From Syngnathus acus (lineage: Eukaryota; Chordata; Actinopteri; Syngnathiformes; Syngnathidae): 64,000 nucleotides of DNA. The DNA lies in the NCBI RefSeq assembly GCF_901709675.1, contig NC_051088.1, positions 19,417,193 through 19,481,192 of the forward strand. Direction: 5' to 3'. Within the stretch, counting starts at the first letter, position 1. Every line of letters starts with the position of its first letter. Positions 1 to 13,600 of the stretch are shown piece after piece. The position numbers and the translations under genes were made by a program. Under the pieces are notes generated by a model. The model had not been told where the DNA came from, searched no databases, and saw only the letters and a list, made by a program, of their open reading frames with translations.

Positions 1-1549
1 TCACATGGGGTGGCAGCTCAGTTCACAATCAGAGGACAATTTACTGCCAGATTTAAACTGAGAAATACTGTATGAAGAATATGAGGAAATTGATGTGGAG
101 GTTCTAGACGTCATTGTTATTTTAGTCACTGCTCCTGTTATCAGGTGACTGGTGTGTCAGATGGCAGCGACTTGCCACCTACGTATAGATAATAAGACTT
201 GGTTTTCAGCGTATTCACAGTGGATGCATAAAATGGAGCGAAAGTAACAATATGTAGCAAGGGTTGAGTTTTGGTTTGTATTTATGAGCGTAATGTTACA
301 TACCACACACAATCACTCTCATGGAATTACAACTTCATTTAGTCTTTGTGTTCAAGTCTTTTTTAACATCCAGAGTCCTTTCCTTGTTCTTGACTTTGAG
401 AATCCCAGTCCTTTTAAATCAAATAATATTTCATAATTTGACCTTGTGTAACCCATAATGCATTCACATGGGGGGCATTGTATTTCAAGTATACAGAGGA
501 TATCAAAGATTTTAAAGGTTCCACTGCATAGTAAATGATTGTCTTTATTTCACCTCCCCTAAATCGTGATGCACCACCTCTGCTGATGAGATGAGCTGTA
601 ATGTTGTTGACAATGTAGCAGCTTTCTCGAGCAAGAATATTGTAATGCTAAGTGTGGGAATTGGGAGGATAGTGTGCATTTTCTATCCACTAAAAGTCTA
701 ATCCTTTGCCATGCTGCTGCAGCACAATCCGTTCCCTGCCTCTCTGCCATTTATGTGGCCATAATCTAAATAAACACACAAGCCACTGCACATTGGTGAT
801 ACTAAGGAAAACATCCCAGTGCTGATTTGGACCCGAGTTCCATAAAGTGTGTTATTAACCTTTTCACTTTATCGCTTCTCCTGCCTGTCGCTCTCCTTGC
901 TCCACCATCTTCACGTCTGAACTGAAGTGTCTCTTGCCCCTTAACTCCACTTTGCATTCTCTGTTTTGTAAAATGCTCATGATGCTTGACAGTAGTCCTC
1001 CTTCCTGAACCCTCTCTCAAGCTCTGTTCACAATGAGGGTGCACTGAATCTTCGCCGAGCAAGCGTGAGCACTCCAAAAGTGGGAATTAAGTGTGAAATG
1101 AATGAAAAAATAATCGTAATTCAGGGGTTGTTGATGGTGTTACTTTTTACATCGTCGCGCAGTTACTAGCAGATCATTATCACGGTGAGTATGCGGCTAT
1201 GCACCAACCTTCTCGAGTCATTGGTTTTACTACGTGCGCATTGTCACAAGAGAAGTATTTTCTTTAAAGCAGTCTACATCTATGTATTTGAATTAAAGAA
1301 GTGAGGAAACTGATGAGAATTACTGTGGCAACCAGCAAAGAGTGGCAACTCTTCACTCATATGGGGTGCTTATTAGTCATTGTTAATAAAACAAGTAAGA
1401 TTGTGTTAGGACGTCAACAAGCACGCACCACATATAGCAGTGACTTTGTCTTGAGTAATAAGAACAGCGAGAGATAGAGTATTAATACTTATTGGAACAA
1501 ATCCTCTCGCTTGAGGCTAACCCTTGGTCTCCATCGTCTCATCTGTTAG
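1..1549. other. zranb3 intron (left edge)
   Basis: No exon with usable splice borders was found here. It is AT-rich unique-looking DNA without a clear repeat. Confidence 0.6.
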
Positions 1550-1654
1550 GACGGCGCTCCGTTGAACTTGAGCTTCATGCCCCTGGACATCAAACTAACC
1601 AACTGGGACGACCTGCCTGAGGATTTCAGCCGGCACAGAGAAAATCAAATACAG
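1550..1654 (+). CDS. zranb3: zranb3 exon (first in window)
   Basis: 35 codons, phase 0 at both ends, reading DGAPLNLSFMPLDIKLTNWD at its start. The acceptor is CTGTTAG and the donor CAG/GTCTAC. It joins in frame to the exon at 3578. It probably belongs to the substrate-recognition region upstream of the HNH domain. Confidence 0.82.
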
Positions 1655-4600
1655 GTCTACCCTTTGTGTGTGCTCGTGTGTGTGCGCGAGAATGTCCATG
1701 CATGTGTGTGCTTGCTGTAATTTATATACCTTGCTATTCTGTAACGGAACCTTTAAGGAGGAGTTCGTAGTGTTAAATATTTTAACAATAACAACATGAC
1801 AAGATTTCCCAAAAATGACCGTCTGTCAAAATGCTGAATCTGGTCGGGACGTCTACTTCAACTAGATTCGAAGACATCTGTGGGTCAAAATTATGTAGTT
1901 TAAGACACAGACCCTTGTCGTAAAACCTCATTTTAACTCCAGTACCAAGAAATGGAAGATTGTTCGGAAGAGCAGTGTCTGCAGTAGAATAAGTCATGTA
2001 CTTCAGCAGTCAATTCAAGGATTTTCAAATTATTCTATTCTGTTTTTCCCCAATGCCCTAACTTCATTGTAATTAGGGTTTGTAGAATAAATATAGTTTA
2101 TTTTGCAGATGGAGATTTCAACCACTTACTGAGATACTTGGAAATTCACAATTCTGACCCCAACGTTATTGGAGTGCATTGCACTATTGGTTAGTTTTGG
2201 TTTTTTCCTCTTTGTTTTTTTATATTTACGTATCATAGTTTTTTTTACTGGCTAGAGTAAATTTTATGTTTTTGCTGCCTTGTCTTCAGGCTTGTGGCAT
2301 CCATTTAAACTTAGAAGCTACAGGCTGACCTTTATTTTGCAGTGTGATAAGATGTAATCGTTAACCTAGTAAAGACGAGGCACAGCGTTATCAAATCTAA
2401 CTTATACCTGATACCACCGCTGGCAATCATGAGCAAATAGCACAACATTATGGCTCAGTATGGACACCAGTTTCCACCCCTGCGGGGTCTAGAGGGAGAA
2501 AGGCTGGAGGAATTGCCGGGAAGGGGGTTGAAGATGGAAAGAAAGCGAGGGAGGCTGAGCCAGTGTCAAGAGACAGGCAAGGGAGCGAATGCAGTTTTAT
2601 GAGGATCATTACAGGTAGACGGATCATCGCCTCAAACGACCCCGCGTGCACCAAACAGCTCGTACGGAACCCAGCAACCTGCCTTTGCAGCGGCAGTGCC
2701 GCTGACACAGTCCCCATCAGTCACGTTTATGTCCATTTTTAAAGGCAAGGCGTGAGTTGCAACCATTATTTACATCCTGCTTTGCTCCACTTATCCACCT
2801 TTTTTTTTTTTTTTACATAGGATCAGATAGGTTTGGATGTTTTTCTGCTTTATTAAAATCACGTCGAAACTACATTATGTATTTGATTTGGTCGTTTTTG
2901 TAAGATGTCAAATTGACTTGATGGTCCAAAGCATTCAAGAGGGATAAATATGCAAAATAAATCACAAATTAAGAAGGGGACAAATCCTTTTTAACAGCAC
3001 TGGCTGTGTTACACAAACATGATGTAGCACATTCAGGGTTATTTCAATGATTTATATTGTTAAAATAGTATACTGTACCTCTGACAATGTTCATCAAATG
3101 TGATCATTTTCTTTAGATTTTAATTATCAAAGAAGTCAAAATGTCTATTGATTCAATGTATTCTGGCTACTATACAGTAAACAACATGCATAGATTTTAC
3201 CATCAGACAGCCAGCACCCAGTGTTTTGATAGATTTGAATGATGCTAGCTTCTCAATACTATATTTTTGGCAAACAGTAAATACCCATCCAAAGTGTAAT
3301 ATTATTATCCATTAAATTTTATGTGGGCTACCTGTTATTTTTCTTTTGGATTTTCTTTGAAAGCCTCACCTGTTCTAAAGCATATCTATCACTGTGTCTC
3401 AGTTTGATTGGTTTTATTTGACTGGCTGGAAAGTCATCTTCATGTGTATGCCTTTTGCTGATTGTTTTTGAATAGCTCTACCGTGCCTTAGATATAAAAA
3501 AAAAAAACGATACATTCTTTTCTTGCCACCTTTCACCCCCAACTTCAATACGAAAGATTTCAACGTCTGCCTTGCAGGTGCTGCGCTTCGTTCAGGGATG
3601 GAGCAGCCTGGCAGCCATGAAGCAGAAGCTGCTCCGACGTAGCCGTCTCCTCTACCACAGCCCCGCGCTTGGCTTGCAGCAGCTGGCCAACACCCAGCGA
3701 CCTCACACCAGCACCAAGAGGTCAGGCTCTTGTTGAAAATGTGAAAGAGAAACTCAGCTTTGACTCTTACTTTGACAACCTTTCATAAAATATTCTTCAT
3801 GATGGCAAGGTTGGAGTCACAATTTACTAAACTATTGGTCAGAATTCAATTCCGTTCATCCATCCATTATTATCCATGTAGTGATAAAAATAGCTTGCTT
3901 TTGTTGACAATGCAATGTTAATGGTTGAACAAAATGCCGTTTTATGGTCTCCTGAAAAGTGAGTCATGGAACAGCAGAAAAATATGCAATTATTTCTTGG
4001 CCCATGCCGTCACATTTCCTTTTTTGTGGAAAAGGTTGAGACCGTTTTTGTGTAATTCTGACACAAAGAGGGTGAGAGAAGTGCAACTTCTGTTCCACCA
4101 ATTACGCGAACGACAGTGTGAAGTCAAAGTTTGTGCACTCATCTGTTTCAAAGAGTAGCCTCCAGCTTTTCACCTTATCATGCACATTAATAGCATATTG
4201 TAACATTGTCAGTGGTGGAAACACAAACACCACTAAGTCACAATCCAGTAGGCGACGTGAGATATCACAAGAAAACAATCTCATCAATACATGGCTAAAG
4301 GCAGAAAATAAGTTTTGCGTGTGGGCGTTTCAAAGGGAGTCAACTGAGGCAAGAGAGAAGACAGGATTACTGTTGTGCATGCGAATTCATATTTTTATGG
4401 ACAAGGGACACACAATTGTAGGTGTTGTGGACATGATATGTATGTGCAAGGACTTTTCAAGTGGAGAAACATGTCTGGGTGCATGAACCTAATCAAGTTG
4501 TAAGTAGGAGGCAATTGGCCCAGCTTGATTTGATAGTTGTTTGATGTATTCACTAATCAGAACCAATCAGCCTCCGGCTCAGACGCAGCGGGGCGATCGC

Positions 4601-7600
4601 ATCTCACCTTTTGCACCACTGAGACGTTCCACTTTCAACAACTAAAAATCTAATGCATTTTGCCTAGGTTGCCAACAATGATCATACTTTCATCACATGC
4701 AACTCATGAAGAGTCATTGGGATTTTGAGAGGAGTGAAGAGGATTTAAATTGAGTTTACATTCAGTTGGAGTACACCGCATGCTGAAATTACGGCAAATG
4801 TTGTCCCGAGATGGTTCATTACCACTGGATCATTTTCTGATTACTTTGTATACAGTACATATTTGGAATCTCAAACACAATGTATTTTGGGAAGCTGATC
4901 AACTTCAAAGTTGTTTGGTCTTACCGAAAGTTTTTCTCATTTCAAAGTAAAAAAAAAAAAAATCTGCAGCCCTCTTGTCGATTAACTTCGCCTGTTTTGA
5001 CTTCTGTCCAGAACTGGAGATAAATGTGCGAATGGTTGTTTGTCTGTATGCCCTGATTGGTGTTAGGATGTTAGAATGAATTTCTAAACGCACCTTCTGT
5101 TCATAGTAGCAAGCTAGTTTTAGATGTATTCAAAGCTTGTGCTTTTAACAATGGAAAAAGTTTTTGTTTCCAAATTAAAGTGGCTTTACTAGAATCCCAC
5201 GACGCATTATTGCCAAAGGTAGAATCCTAGTTATTGCACCTTTTGGTGCTGTAAATCCTTGTTGTGGCGTAAGGAAGCCGCATGTTAAACTAGCAATAGG
5301 TCACACATCCGTTGGCATGACTACTACTTCATCTTTCATTTTGCGGTTTGCAAATACTTTTGTTGTCTCACTCAAGCAGATGTGAATCATGACCTTTAAA
5401 CCAGGATACATACAGAGCTGTGATTTTCAGCATCCCATCCCATCCTTAGCTATCTTACTATATATTCATGTGGTTTCACTTTTGGAACTGTGCATGAGGT
5501 GTACAACAAAAACAATGTAAAATTAATTTACCTTCAGGGATCATAATGAGTTCAACACATAAAAAAAAAAAACACAAGATTCAGTTGTACTTTGTTTCTG
5601 CTATTTGGCAGAAGTTACTCAAGATCATGAAGGAAATACTAATAGGGTCACTTCTACTATAGTTTCCTCAAATGTGCTGGAAAGTTGGAAGGTATTATGG
5701 CTTTAAAGTCACCATCAGTCTGCAGGAGGATGGTTCCTTCTGGAACCTTGAGACCTCTCTGTATTCGCCACTGGTCATCCGGTGCCTGATACTTTAATTT
5801 TCCTCAAAAACAGCTTGAGCTTCATGACAGCTGACCTCGGGTGGTGTGAAGCTGTGGCAGCCCCACGCCAGAGAGCAGCAAAGTCGTGTTCAGCAGGTGA
5901 CGACTGGTGAAGCAGCTCATTAGCTAGCTTTGACACACTTGAGTCAGTGCTGACTAGAATGAATAGGGGTGGGGGGGATACCCCCACTAAAATAATTTTG
6001 TCAGTTGTAATTATAACATCTTCTACTCTTTTGGAAATGGAGACCAAGGAAACTTTGTCTTCTCTTAGTTTAATCAGCATTTGAATCCAAAAGGATCACC
6101 TGACTGTGTTGTCTTTGCACATAGCGATATGAAAGGAAGCAGAAACTCCTGAAGCACACACCCCCGACCTCTCTTCGCAGGAGTCACCTGGGCCTATTTT
6201 GCTTGTGCGGGCTTCATGTGGTTTGCTTCGACTGTTTGAAGCAAAAAAAGATCATCTGTTTGATGACGATACACCATCAGCCCTTCCTTTTTCATAGAAA
6301 CTTCTCCCCTTGGATGTTTCCTTCCTCTATGTTCTGCCCCCAATGTCCATTTTGATTAATATTTTTCATATCTTCAACATTCTTCCTTTTGCTGCTCTCA
6401 TATTGACCCAGTCATAGATCAGGTGGAAGCACGTAGAGATCACAAATACAGTCTTAGCGTGTGTTCTTTTAAGATTCCTTGCAATCTGCATGTACTCGTC
6501 GTCACTGGACGTAAACGTTTGAGCTCTTCTGGGATTTATTTCCCGAGGTGTCAGTCCAAGCAATAATGTTGATCAAACATGGCTGTCAAAACAAATGTTT
6601 GTAGAGTACAACATCAATTATTGATTCATGCCACTGCTTCAACCCTGGTGAAATAAGTACACAACCCCACGGATAATCCTTTTTATTTTCTTATTTTTCT
6701 TGTCTGTGCATCACAGATATGTTGTAAGCACTCGGCACAACTTATTTGAATCACACACTTGTTTCTTTAAATGAGATCTCCAATATCTTTTCAAATTGTT
6801 TGACATTATTCCTCAAAAGGGTCAGGGTCATTTAATAGCTATTTTACATTTAATTTTTTGTTGTAGGTGGCAGTAATCTGCGCCCTGTGAGAGAGCTCAG
6901 AGCAGGATTTCTTGAACACCAAATGACAGCAACTGAAATGTATGGACAGACGGCTTTATTTCATAAATATCACTTGCAATAGATCATATTAGAAAATGAA
7001 ACTGATTTTGCGAGCAGCATACAACACGGGACTTGTTGTTAGATTGGTGTCTGAAGATGATTGGCGGCTGCCCATATCCGCCATCTCCAAGGCGAGAACC
7101 CCAACCATCGGGCCGTAGAACCGTTGACGCTCCGCTCTGGTAGCTGGAGTTTTCTCATTCAAGGGAATGGGACTGTTGGGACGCAGTGTGTAAAGGTAGC
7201 CACTTCTTCCCAACTCTGGTGTAAAAATTAAAGTGTTTGGCTTCTTTGGGAAGGACCCCGTCGTTTTCTTGGATTGCGAGGGGCTGTTGCTTGGAGACGA
7301 GGAATTAGCAGGAATGCTCTAAATGGGTGAATAAAAGAAATCACTATTTTGGGGGTGTTTTTGATGAGGAATTAGTATTTAATTATGGCCAAAAGCTCAA
7401 AAATTTGATTTAGCATGTACCCTTTAAGTAAGGAGCCCTTGTAGGTCAGTTTTGAAAATGTCAAATGATTGCTTCAGTTCTACCGTCAGTGGTTTTAAAA
7501 ACTGATGTCATCAAGTTTTTCTTTCACGATATTGTTTGGCACCTTTTTCATTCACTTTAGCAGCCTCTCTGCTGTATATTCTGTCAACTCGGCATGACGA

Positions 7601-10600
7601 GGTCATTTTAATTCTTGTCCAGATTGACATAAAGCGTTGAGTGCAGTTTTCAACTTGCACACCTTTGCACTAGGATAACAAATTTGGCTGTGGAAAGCAA
7701 CTGCTAGTGAGATGGAGTAGATTACATGATTGACGGTCCCTGTGGGGAAATAAGCTTGCTGCACTGACAAAATGGGCACAATTCAGGAGAGGAGAGAGCA
7801 CAAATGGAGCAATGAAAATCATCGTTTTGAGGAGCGATGTTGTATAGTAGTTTCTTCAATTACTGAAGTGAGCATTCGTTGTTGACCTGTCAGTGGACTG
7901 TAATGTGTGTCCAGTTCCACCGTAGCCGATGCCGCAGTCCACATATCAACTATATCATTTGTTAATTTTTTTTTTACATTATTTTAGTACATTATTTGGA
8001 ATATGAATGTCCCAAGTAAATGGAATTAAACAGGCTTCATGTTCAAATTCCGTCAACACATACAAACTAACAGTTGTGTAACTGTCAGTGTTGTGATGTT
8101 TTTGCCTTCCTCAATTTTCGTACTATATGCGGTCTGCTTGACTATCGCATACCAAACAGAATCTGTTGTTTGGTGGACAAGATATTTAAAGAATACACCC
8201 CCCTCAATCCATGACTTGAGGGCCTGATTAACTGAAAGTTCAAATTGTGGGTGCCGAATAGAATGTTATTTTTTGTTTCCAGCATTTCAAAAATGTTTTC
8301 ATACACATAACAATGCTGTTTTTACCTACCATTGCAAAACCAGTTATGGCAATTTGTCTTTTTGCAAATTCTATTGCGCTTGCTAAATTCACCTATTTGC
8401 ACATAAAAATAGAATGTGCATTTAGAATGTGCAACAATTTTGGCAAACACAATCCTGGTGCGGCAAGTTTGTAGCTCAGGTTCCACACCTATTCGCGTGA
8501 CCAATCAAGTTTGCACCCATTTTGCATTCATAAATCAGGCCCTAATTGACCCCCCCCTCCACAAAACCACACTAGTTATGTAATCATTGCTCATTGATCA
8601 CAATGTTCCCATTACTGTAGGTACCTCAGTCGGGATGAAGTGGCTGAGGCCTCACTGAGCAAGGCTCAACAGGAAGGAGGCAGCGTGCGGCTGGTCACCA
8701 AAGAGAACTTCTTCAGCAAGAGAAGATCGACCTCATCACTAAATTCACCCACCTCAGACAGGTATGATTAATACCTGTATATAATAATGTATAAAAACAA
8801 AAATGCTTGCGCTTTTAATTGACAATGTGTCTTGAACCTAGAAACACATCTCTGTTGCTTCTGCTGCCATCGACACAAACTTTCCGTACCCGAGGCCTTG
8901 TCGCCATCATGTACTCTAATCTACTGTATTAAGACTACTCGTGATCCATTCACTGTCTAGTAGCACATTCGTTTGGTGCATATACTTGATACTTTGGTCA
9001 ATGATCAGAGGTGGCAATAGTGATGATCTTACTATATCCAGCGTTGGGACTGCTCGTGGCTGGGCTTTGCCGCTAAATTGAGCTTAGCATAGCTTGCTTC
9101 CTGCAAACAAATTGACACGTTTGTTATCAACGCATTGCAGGAATTGAGTGTGAGTGATGTGATTAAAGTGGGAAAATATTATAAGAAATAAATAGGCCAG
9201 CGGGCCGGGGGCTTACTCGCAGCCACCTGAGATGCGTCCTTTGTGGGCAGGCACCGCTCATTTGCTAAATCTTGTTTTTCCAAAGGTTTTCGTATCAATT
9301 AAATTACTTGAAAATATTTATCATAACGTGACTCAGATGTAAGTAGCAACGTTTTGCAATGATGTATGTTGTTGACTGGCCTGGAACAAACTAATGAACG
9401 TATATTTTTTTGTTTTTTCTTTTTGTTTTCTTCTTGGGTGGCAGGGTTAACCCAGTGCCAGCAAGCACAATTTTCACCCAATTTTAAATCTTTCAAGGAA
9501 TATTGTTCAATGAGCCCGTAAAGATGAGTGTTCATCATCTTCCCATTAAGGTGATATGTGCCCCTTCCTCTTAGCAAATCAATTCGTTTCCCCATCCCTT
9601 TGCTGTCTCCATGGAGACGTGCATCCGCCTTCTGTGCAAGGCACAAAGGCCCGCTGTGCATGTTCGTTCAGTAAATTTAGACCATAATGCAATATATTGG
9701 CAGAGACTCAACACCCGACCCAGAAGCGAGCCACCGCGGGTACACGAGCAAACACACAAACTACACGCACTCATCAATGTTTGTGCAAGATGTTTCCATG
9801 TGAGGTTGCCACTCTGTATTTGTGCTTAGTTTTACTGCCGGAGGAAGCACAATGCCAGACAGCTCTGGATTGTGTGATTATGGCTGCAAGGCGTGACCGT
9901 CCAAAGAGGCCACCGGTCAATTGCAACAGAAAAATATTTACAGTGCTGACTTGACTTATGAGTCTTATTCAGTCGGTAACTCAAATCACTCGTATTTTTT
10001 GTGATGAATAGTCCTTGCGGCAAACGCTGGATGCGTTCATGCTTCTTCTTGGGAGCTAGTTGTCATTTCACAACCCGGGCTGTAATGCAGTAAAGTTAGT
10101 TTTAGGTTGGAATAAATTTACTTAAGCTCCATGATTCCTCGCCATACACCGGCCAACAGCAGATCCCAGGGTGGTCATAACCATTGATCCATTTCCTAAA
10201 CTGGTTATTGTTTTGGTCCAATTTTAAATCCATCCGCTCTTGTTGTTTTATTTGCCAGTTAGTGCAGAGATTGTGACTCCAGCGGCAACAAGTCATCAAA
10301 TTGCCTTTGACATTACTGCGTGAAAGACTCATCCTCCTCCTTGCTGCGTTAATTGCCATTTCCCTCACAAGCTGGTCTGTAACTGTCAGGGGACTAACAA
10401 CAAAACGGCACTTCCCATGATGCCACACCATCTCATTCAAGTCTGCAAAATTATAAATCAATCATCGGTATGTCACACCCAATTAAACAAATTCATGCTA
10501 ATGCATTGTATTCTGAAACATATGTATGTGGCATGTCAATTATCAATTTATGATTTTATGGATTCGGATGAGATGGTGTGATGTCACCGGAACTGCCATT

Positions 10601-13600
10601 TTGGCAGCCTGCCTGCAGTACGTGTTAGTTTTACGGTACTTTAATCCTCCTCGCCGCATATCATTTGGTCATGACTTCACAGTAAAAGCGGAAAATATAA
10701 TATTAAGACAGACAGTCATTCATTTCATTCAATTAATTCTGACATACTGTCCATTTTCAACGGAAAGAAAACAATGTCTCGTTGGACTCCTTCGTAATAA
10801 TCCCAATTGTGGGGTTGTTTTGCAGAAAAAAATTGTTTTGTGCTAACAAAATGCAACGTTGGGTGAAATTGACCCAACTTCCTGGGTCAATCCAATTTTG
10901 AACCCACATTGGTTTGTTTTTCAACCCAGCATTTTTAAGGGTGTTCTCTCCAGTCTTCAAATATGATGTTTACCCGAGTGCTTGGCCTGCGTCCAGCACT
11001 GGCAAGTTTCAATCTTTTTTTCCTCACTTATTATGGTTTTTTCCTCTGAGAAACTTTGGGTGTCGGGGGCGTACTACAGTCGATAGCGGTCTCTTCTGAG
11101 AAGCGGTACGGCAAAATAATGGCCTCTGGTCACTATGACAACGCGCTTGACGTCACATCCGCCGAAAGAGCACAGGAAATTCGAACCCAATCCAGTCTGA
11201 AATTTCCTTTTCAAAGGCTTGCAAGAATATCCATTGTGGACAGCTTAAGTGCTAATCTGCAATTTATAAGATGTATGAGTCATAGATGGTCAAATGAAAA
11301 GGCTATTGTAAAGATATTTGGGGGCAAAATACCCCGGAATGCATCTTTAAAGGCTTCCCGCCTTCCGCCCAAATCTTCTGTGTCCTGACCATTATTATTT
11401 TAAGCACACCATTAGAAGCTTATTTCTGTCTCACTTTCATCCACATTTTTGGCAAAACACAGTTCTCTTGGTACCAGTTTTTGGTATCCGTCTCAAATTG
11501 CTTTTCTATTTAATGATATTTTTAATTCTTTTGAGGGTTTTCTTCTCAATATCAGTGAGGGCATATCTATCTGTAGTGTTGCTCAGATTCTTTGTTGCTG
11601 CCCAGGCCTGTATGAAATAGAAAACACAAAGCCGTGGGGAAACAATGAAGTCCATCTGTCCTTCTCTTATGTGGCTCCTGCACCCTGCTGGGATGATATG
11701 GCAAATGCCCAAACTAGTTGTCCTATTTTTTTTTTTTTAACACTCACGCAGATACATGCTGGTCATTTGCATAGATCATCATAACATACATACATTGAAT
11801 GTTTGGCACAAAGTTAGAATATTAATCATAAATAAGTACCAGTGAAATCTATAAATGTAGCTGAATATTTGTGTTTTTAAAATAAACAGGTGTTTTTGTG
11901 CGCGTGTGTGTGTGGGGTTGGGGGGGTCTAAACTAAGACTAATACAGGACCTGTATGGCAGGTTAATGACCATCCTTTTAACATTTTACTAAACAGCCAA
12001 TGCTCAGCAACCAAAAATTTGCATTTCCATTGATTTGGTGCACGCATAAGGATTCTATAAAGCTCAAGAGATCGTTTATCCGTTATAGAGCAGATATGAA
12101 AAATATATATTTTTTAAAACTGGCATTTCATAGTTTTGATGCACGCTCCAATAATATTGAGTGTCTTCTTCCATTTGAAATAAATTAATTAATTAATAAT
12201 CCCAGGGACACATCGATACATGACAGAGTGGGAATTGAACAGTGGACTCTCAGGTTACTTGACGACTGCTCTACCTCTGAGTCCCCTTTTTTTTACATTT
12301 GTCTTTCCAAATTCTTACTATGTTTGTTCTTTGAGCTTGTTAGATAATATGAGATTTCCGTTTTGGAGGACTTGATTCTAGATCGTTGAACAGAATCGTT
12401 GTGTGTTGGTATTGGGAATAATCTATTCTAAAAAAATAAATGACTGCCCTACATACCTATGGTGTCTCCAATCTTGTATACCACAGCTCTAATCCTCACA
12501 GTAGCTTTCAGTCTTTCCAAGCTAGATTTATTGGGAAAGCTTCAGTATTAATGAGGGTAGCTACGTATCTATTTTATCCTTGTAAGACGTCAATAAAAAT
12601 GTGACACCTGAAATCTGATGATTTAATGTTTCAAGCTTAATAGAGCCTTGTGACATCATTCATCGTCAATACCAATCAATTATTTAACAACTACATCTTT
12701 ACAGCTCAAGCAAAGATGTCGGCGAGCAACCATCACCAGGTTTCCTGCAGGCGGTGGACGGCCAGGGTGTCCCTCTATGTCTGTCCTGCCAGAAGGCCTG
12801 CTTGACCACCGGTGGGGCCTGGGACACCCGATTTTGCAGCAACAAGTAAGTTAAAAAAGGCAGTGGGAGAGAAGCAGCTAAAACGGCTCCATGGAATTTG
12901 ACCTGTGTTACAAAATGTTGTGACTTTGGAAAAGTCCCTCCATTTTTACTTTCTGTAGCTGGAGCCAGGCGTCCCAATGATTTTGATATTTTTTATTGAC
13001 TTGCAGCTCCATGGTGTTTATGGTAAATATCAGTCCACATGTCACACAGTGCAGATATTAAGTCCATGTTCTCCGCCCCCGTAGGTGCCAGGAGGAGTTC
13101 CTTTTGCGCTCCAGTCAGACGCACATGCGCTCGCGGGTGCTGGAGGCAGAGCGGGGCGTTTGCCAGCACTGCGGCCTCCACGCCCACGACTTATTTGTGA
13201 AAGTCCGCGATGCACCGCCGTCCCAGCGCAAAGAGATGCTTGAAAACACTTGGCTCGCCCAGCTGTCACTCAAACAGGTTGGACCCAAGCACAAAACTAT
13301 AAATACCTGATGCACACACACACACACACAAATTGATCTTCACGAGCTCGGGCTAGCTCCCAGTAAATGGATTGCAGGGCCCATTGATTTTCCTTCCTGT
13401 GCCAGGCCCTGACCAGTAAGCCTGTTTGATTTGGTTGGCGGTTATCCTGCGGTCCCTGCAACCTCCTCATTGCCTGCTTCTTTTGACACACATACACACA
13501 CACACATGGATATATATCCCCCCCCCCTCGTTCCACTTCCACACAGTGCCGCCGGCAACAGCATCAGCGCCGATCGATGTGGCGAGCTTGAGAGGAAACA

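Larger units (their letters stand above)
3721..8620. other. zranb3 intron, 4.9 kb, with nested minus-strand exon
   Basis: Contains a decayed SINE piece near 5005-5068, the minus-strand terminal exon at 6989-7318 with its polyA signal, and an inverted-repeat element at 8219-8543. The rest shows nothing recognisable. Confidence 0.6.

Noticed and set aside
2110-2188. Open segment (GDFNHLLRYLEIHNSDPNVI) after a TTTTGCAG acceptor in a zranb3 intron
   Set aside because: After the phase-0 donor at 1654 it would be read in a frame with an early stop, and the neighbouring exons already join in frame without it.
5670-5794. Open plus-strand stretch reading GFKVTISLQEDGSFWNLETS
   Set aside because: Only about 39 codons, no acceptor in place and no phase fit with zranb3 exons.
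11056-11388. 110-codon plus-strand ORF
   Set aside because: No similarity, no splice fit with zranb3, length within chance expectation.
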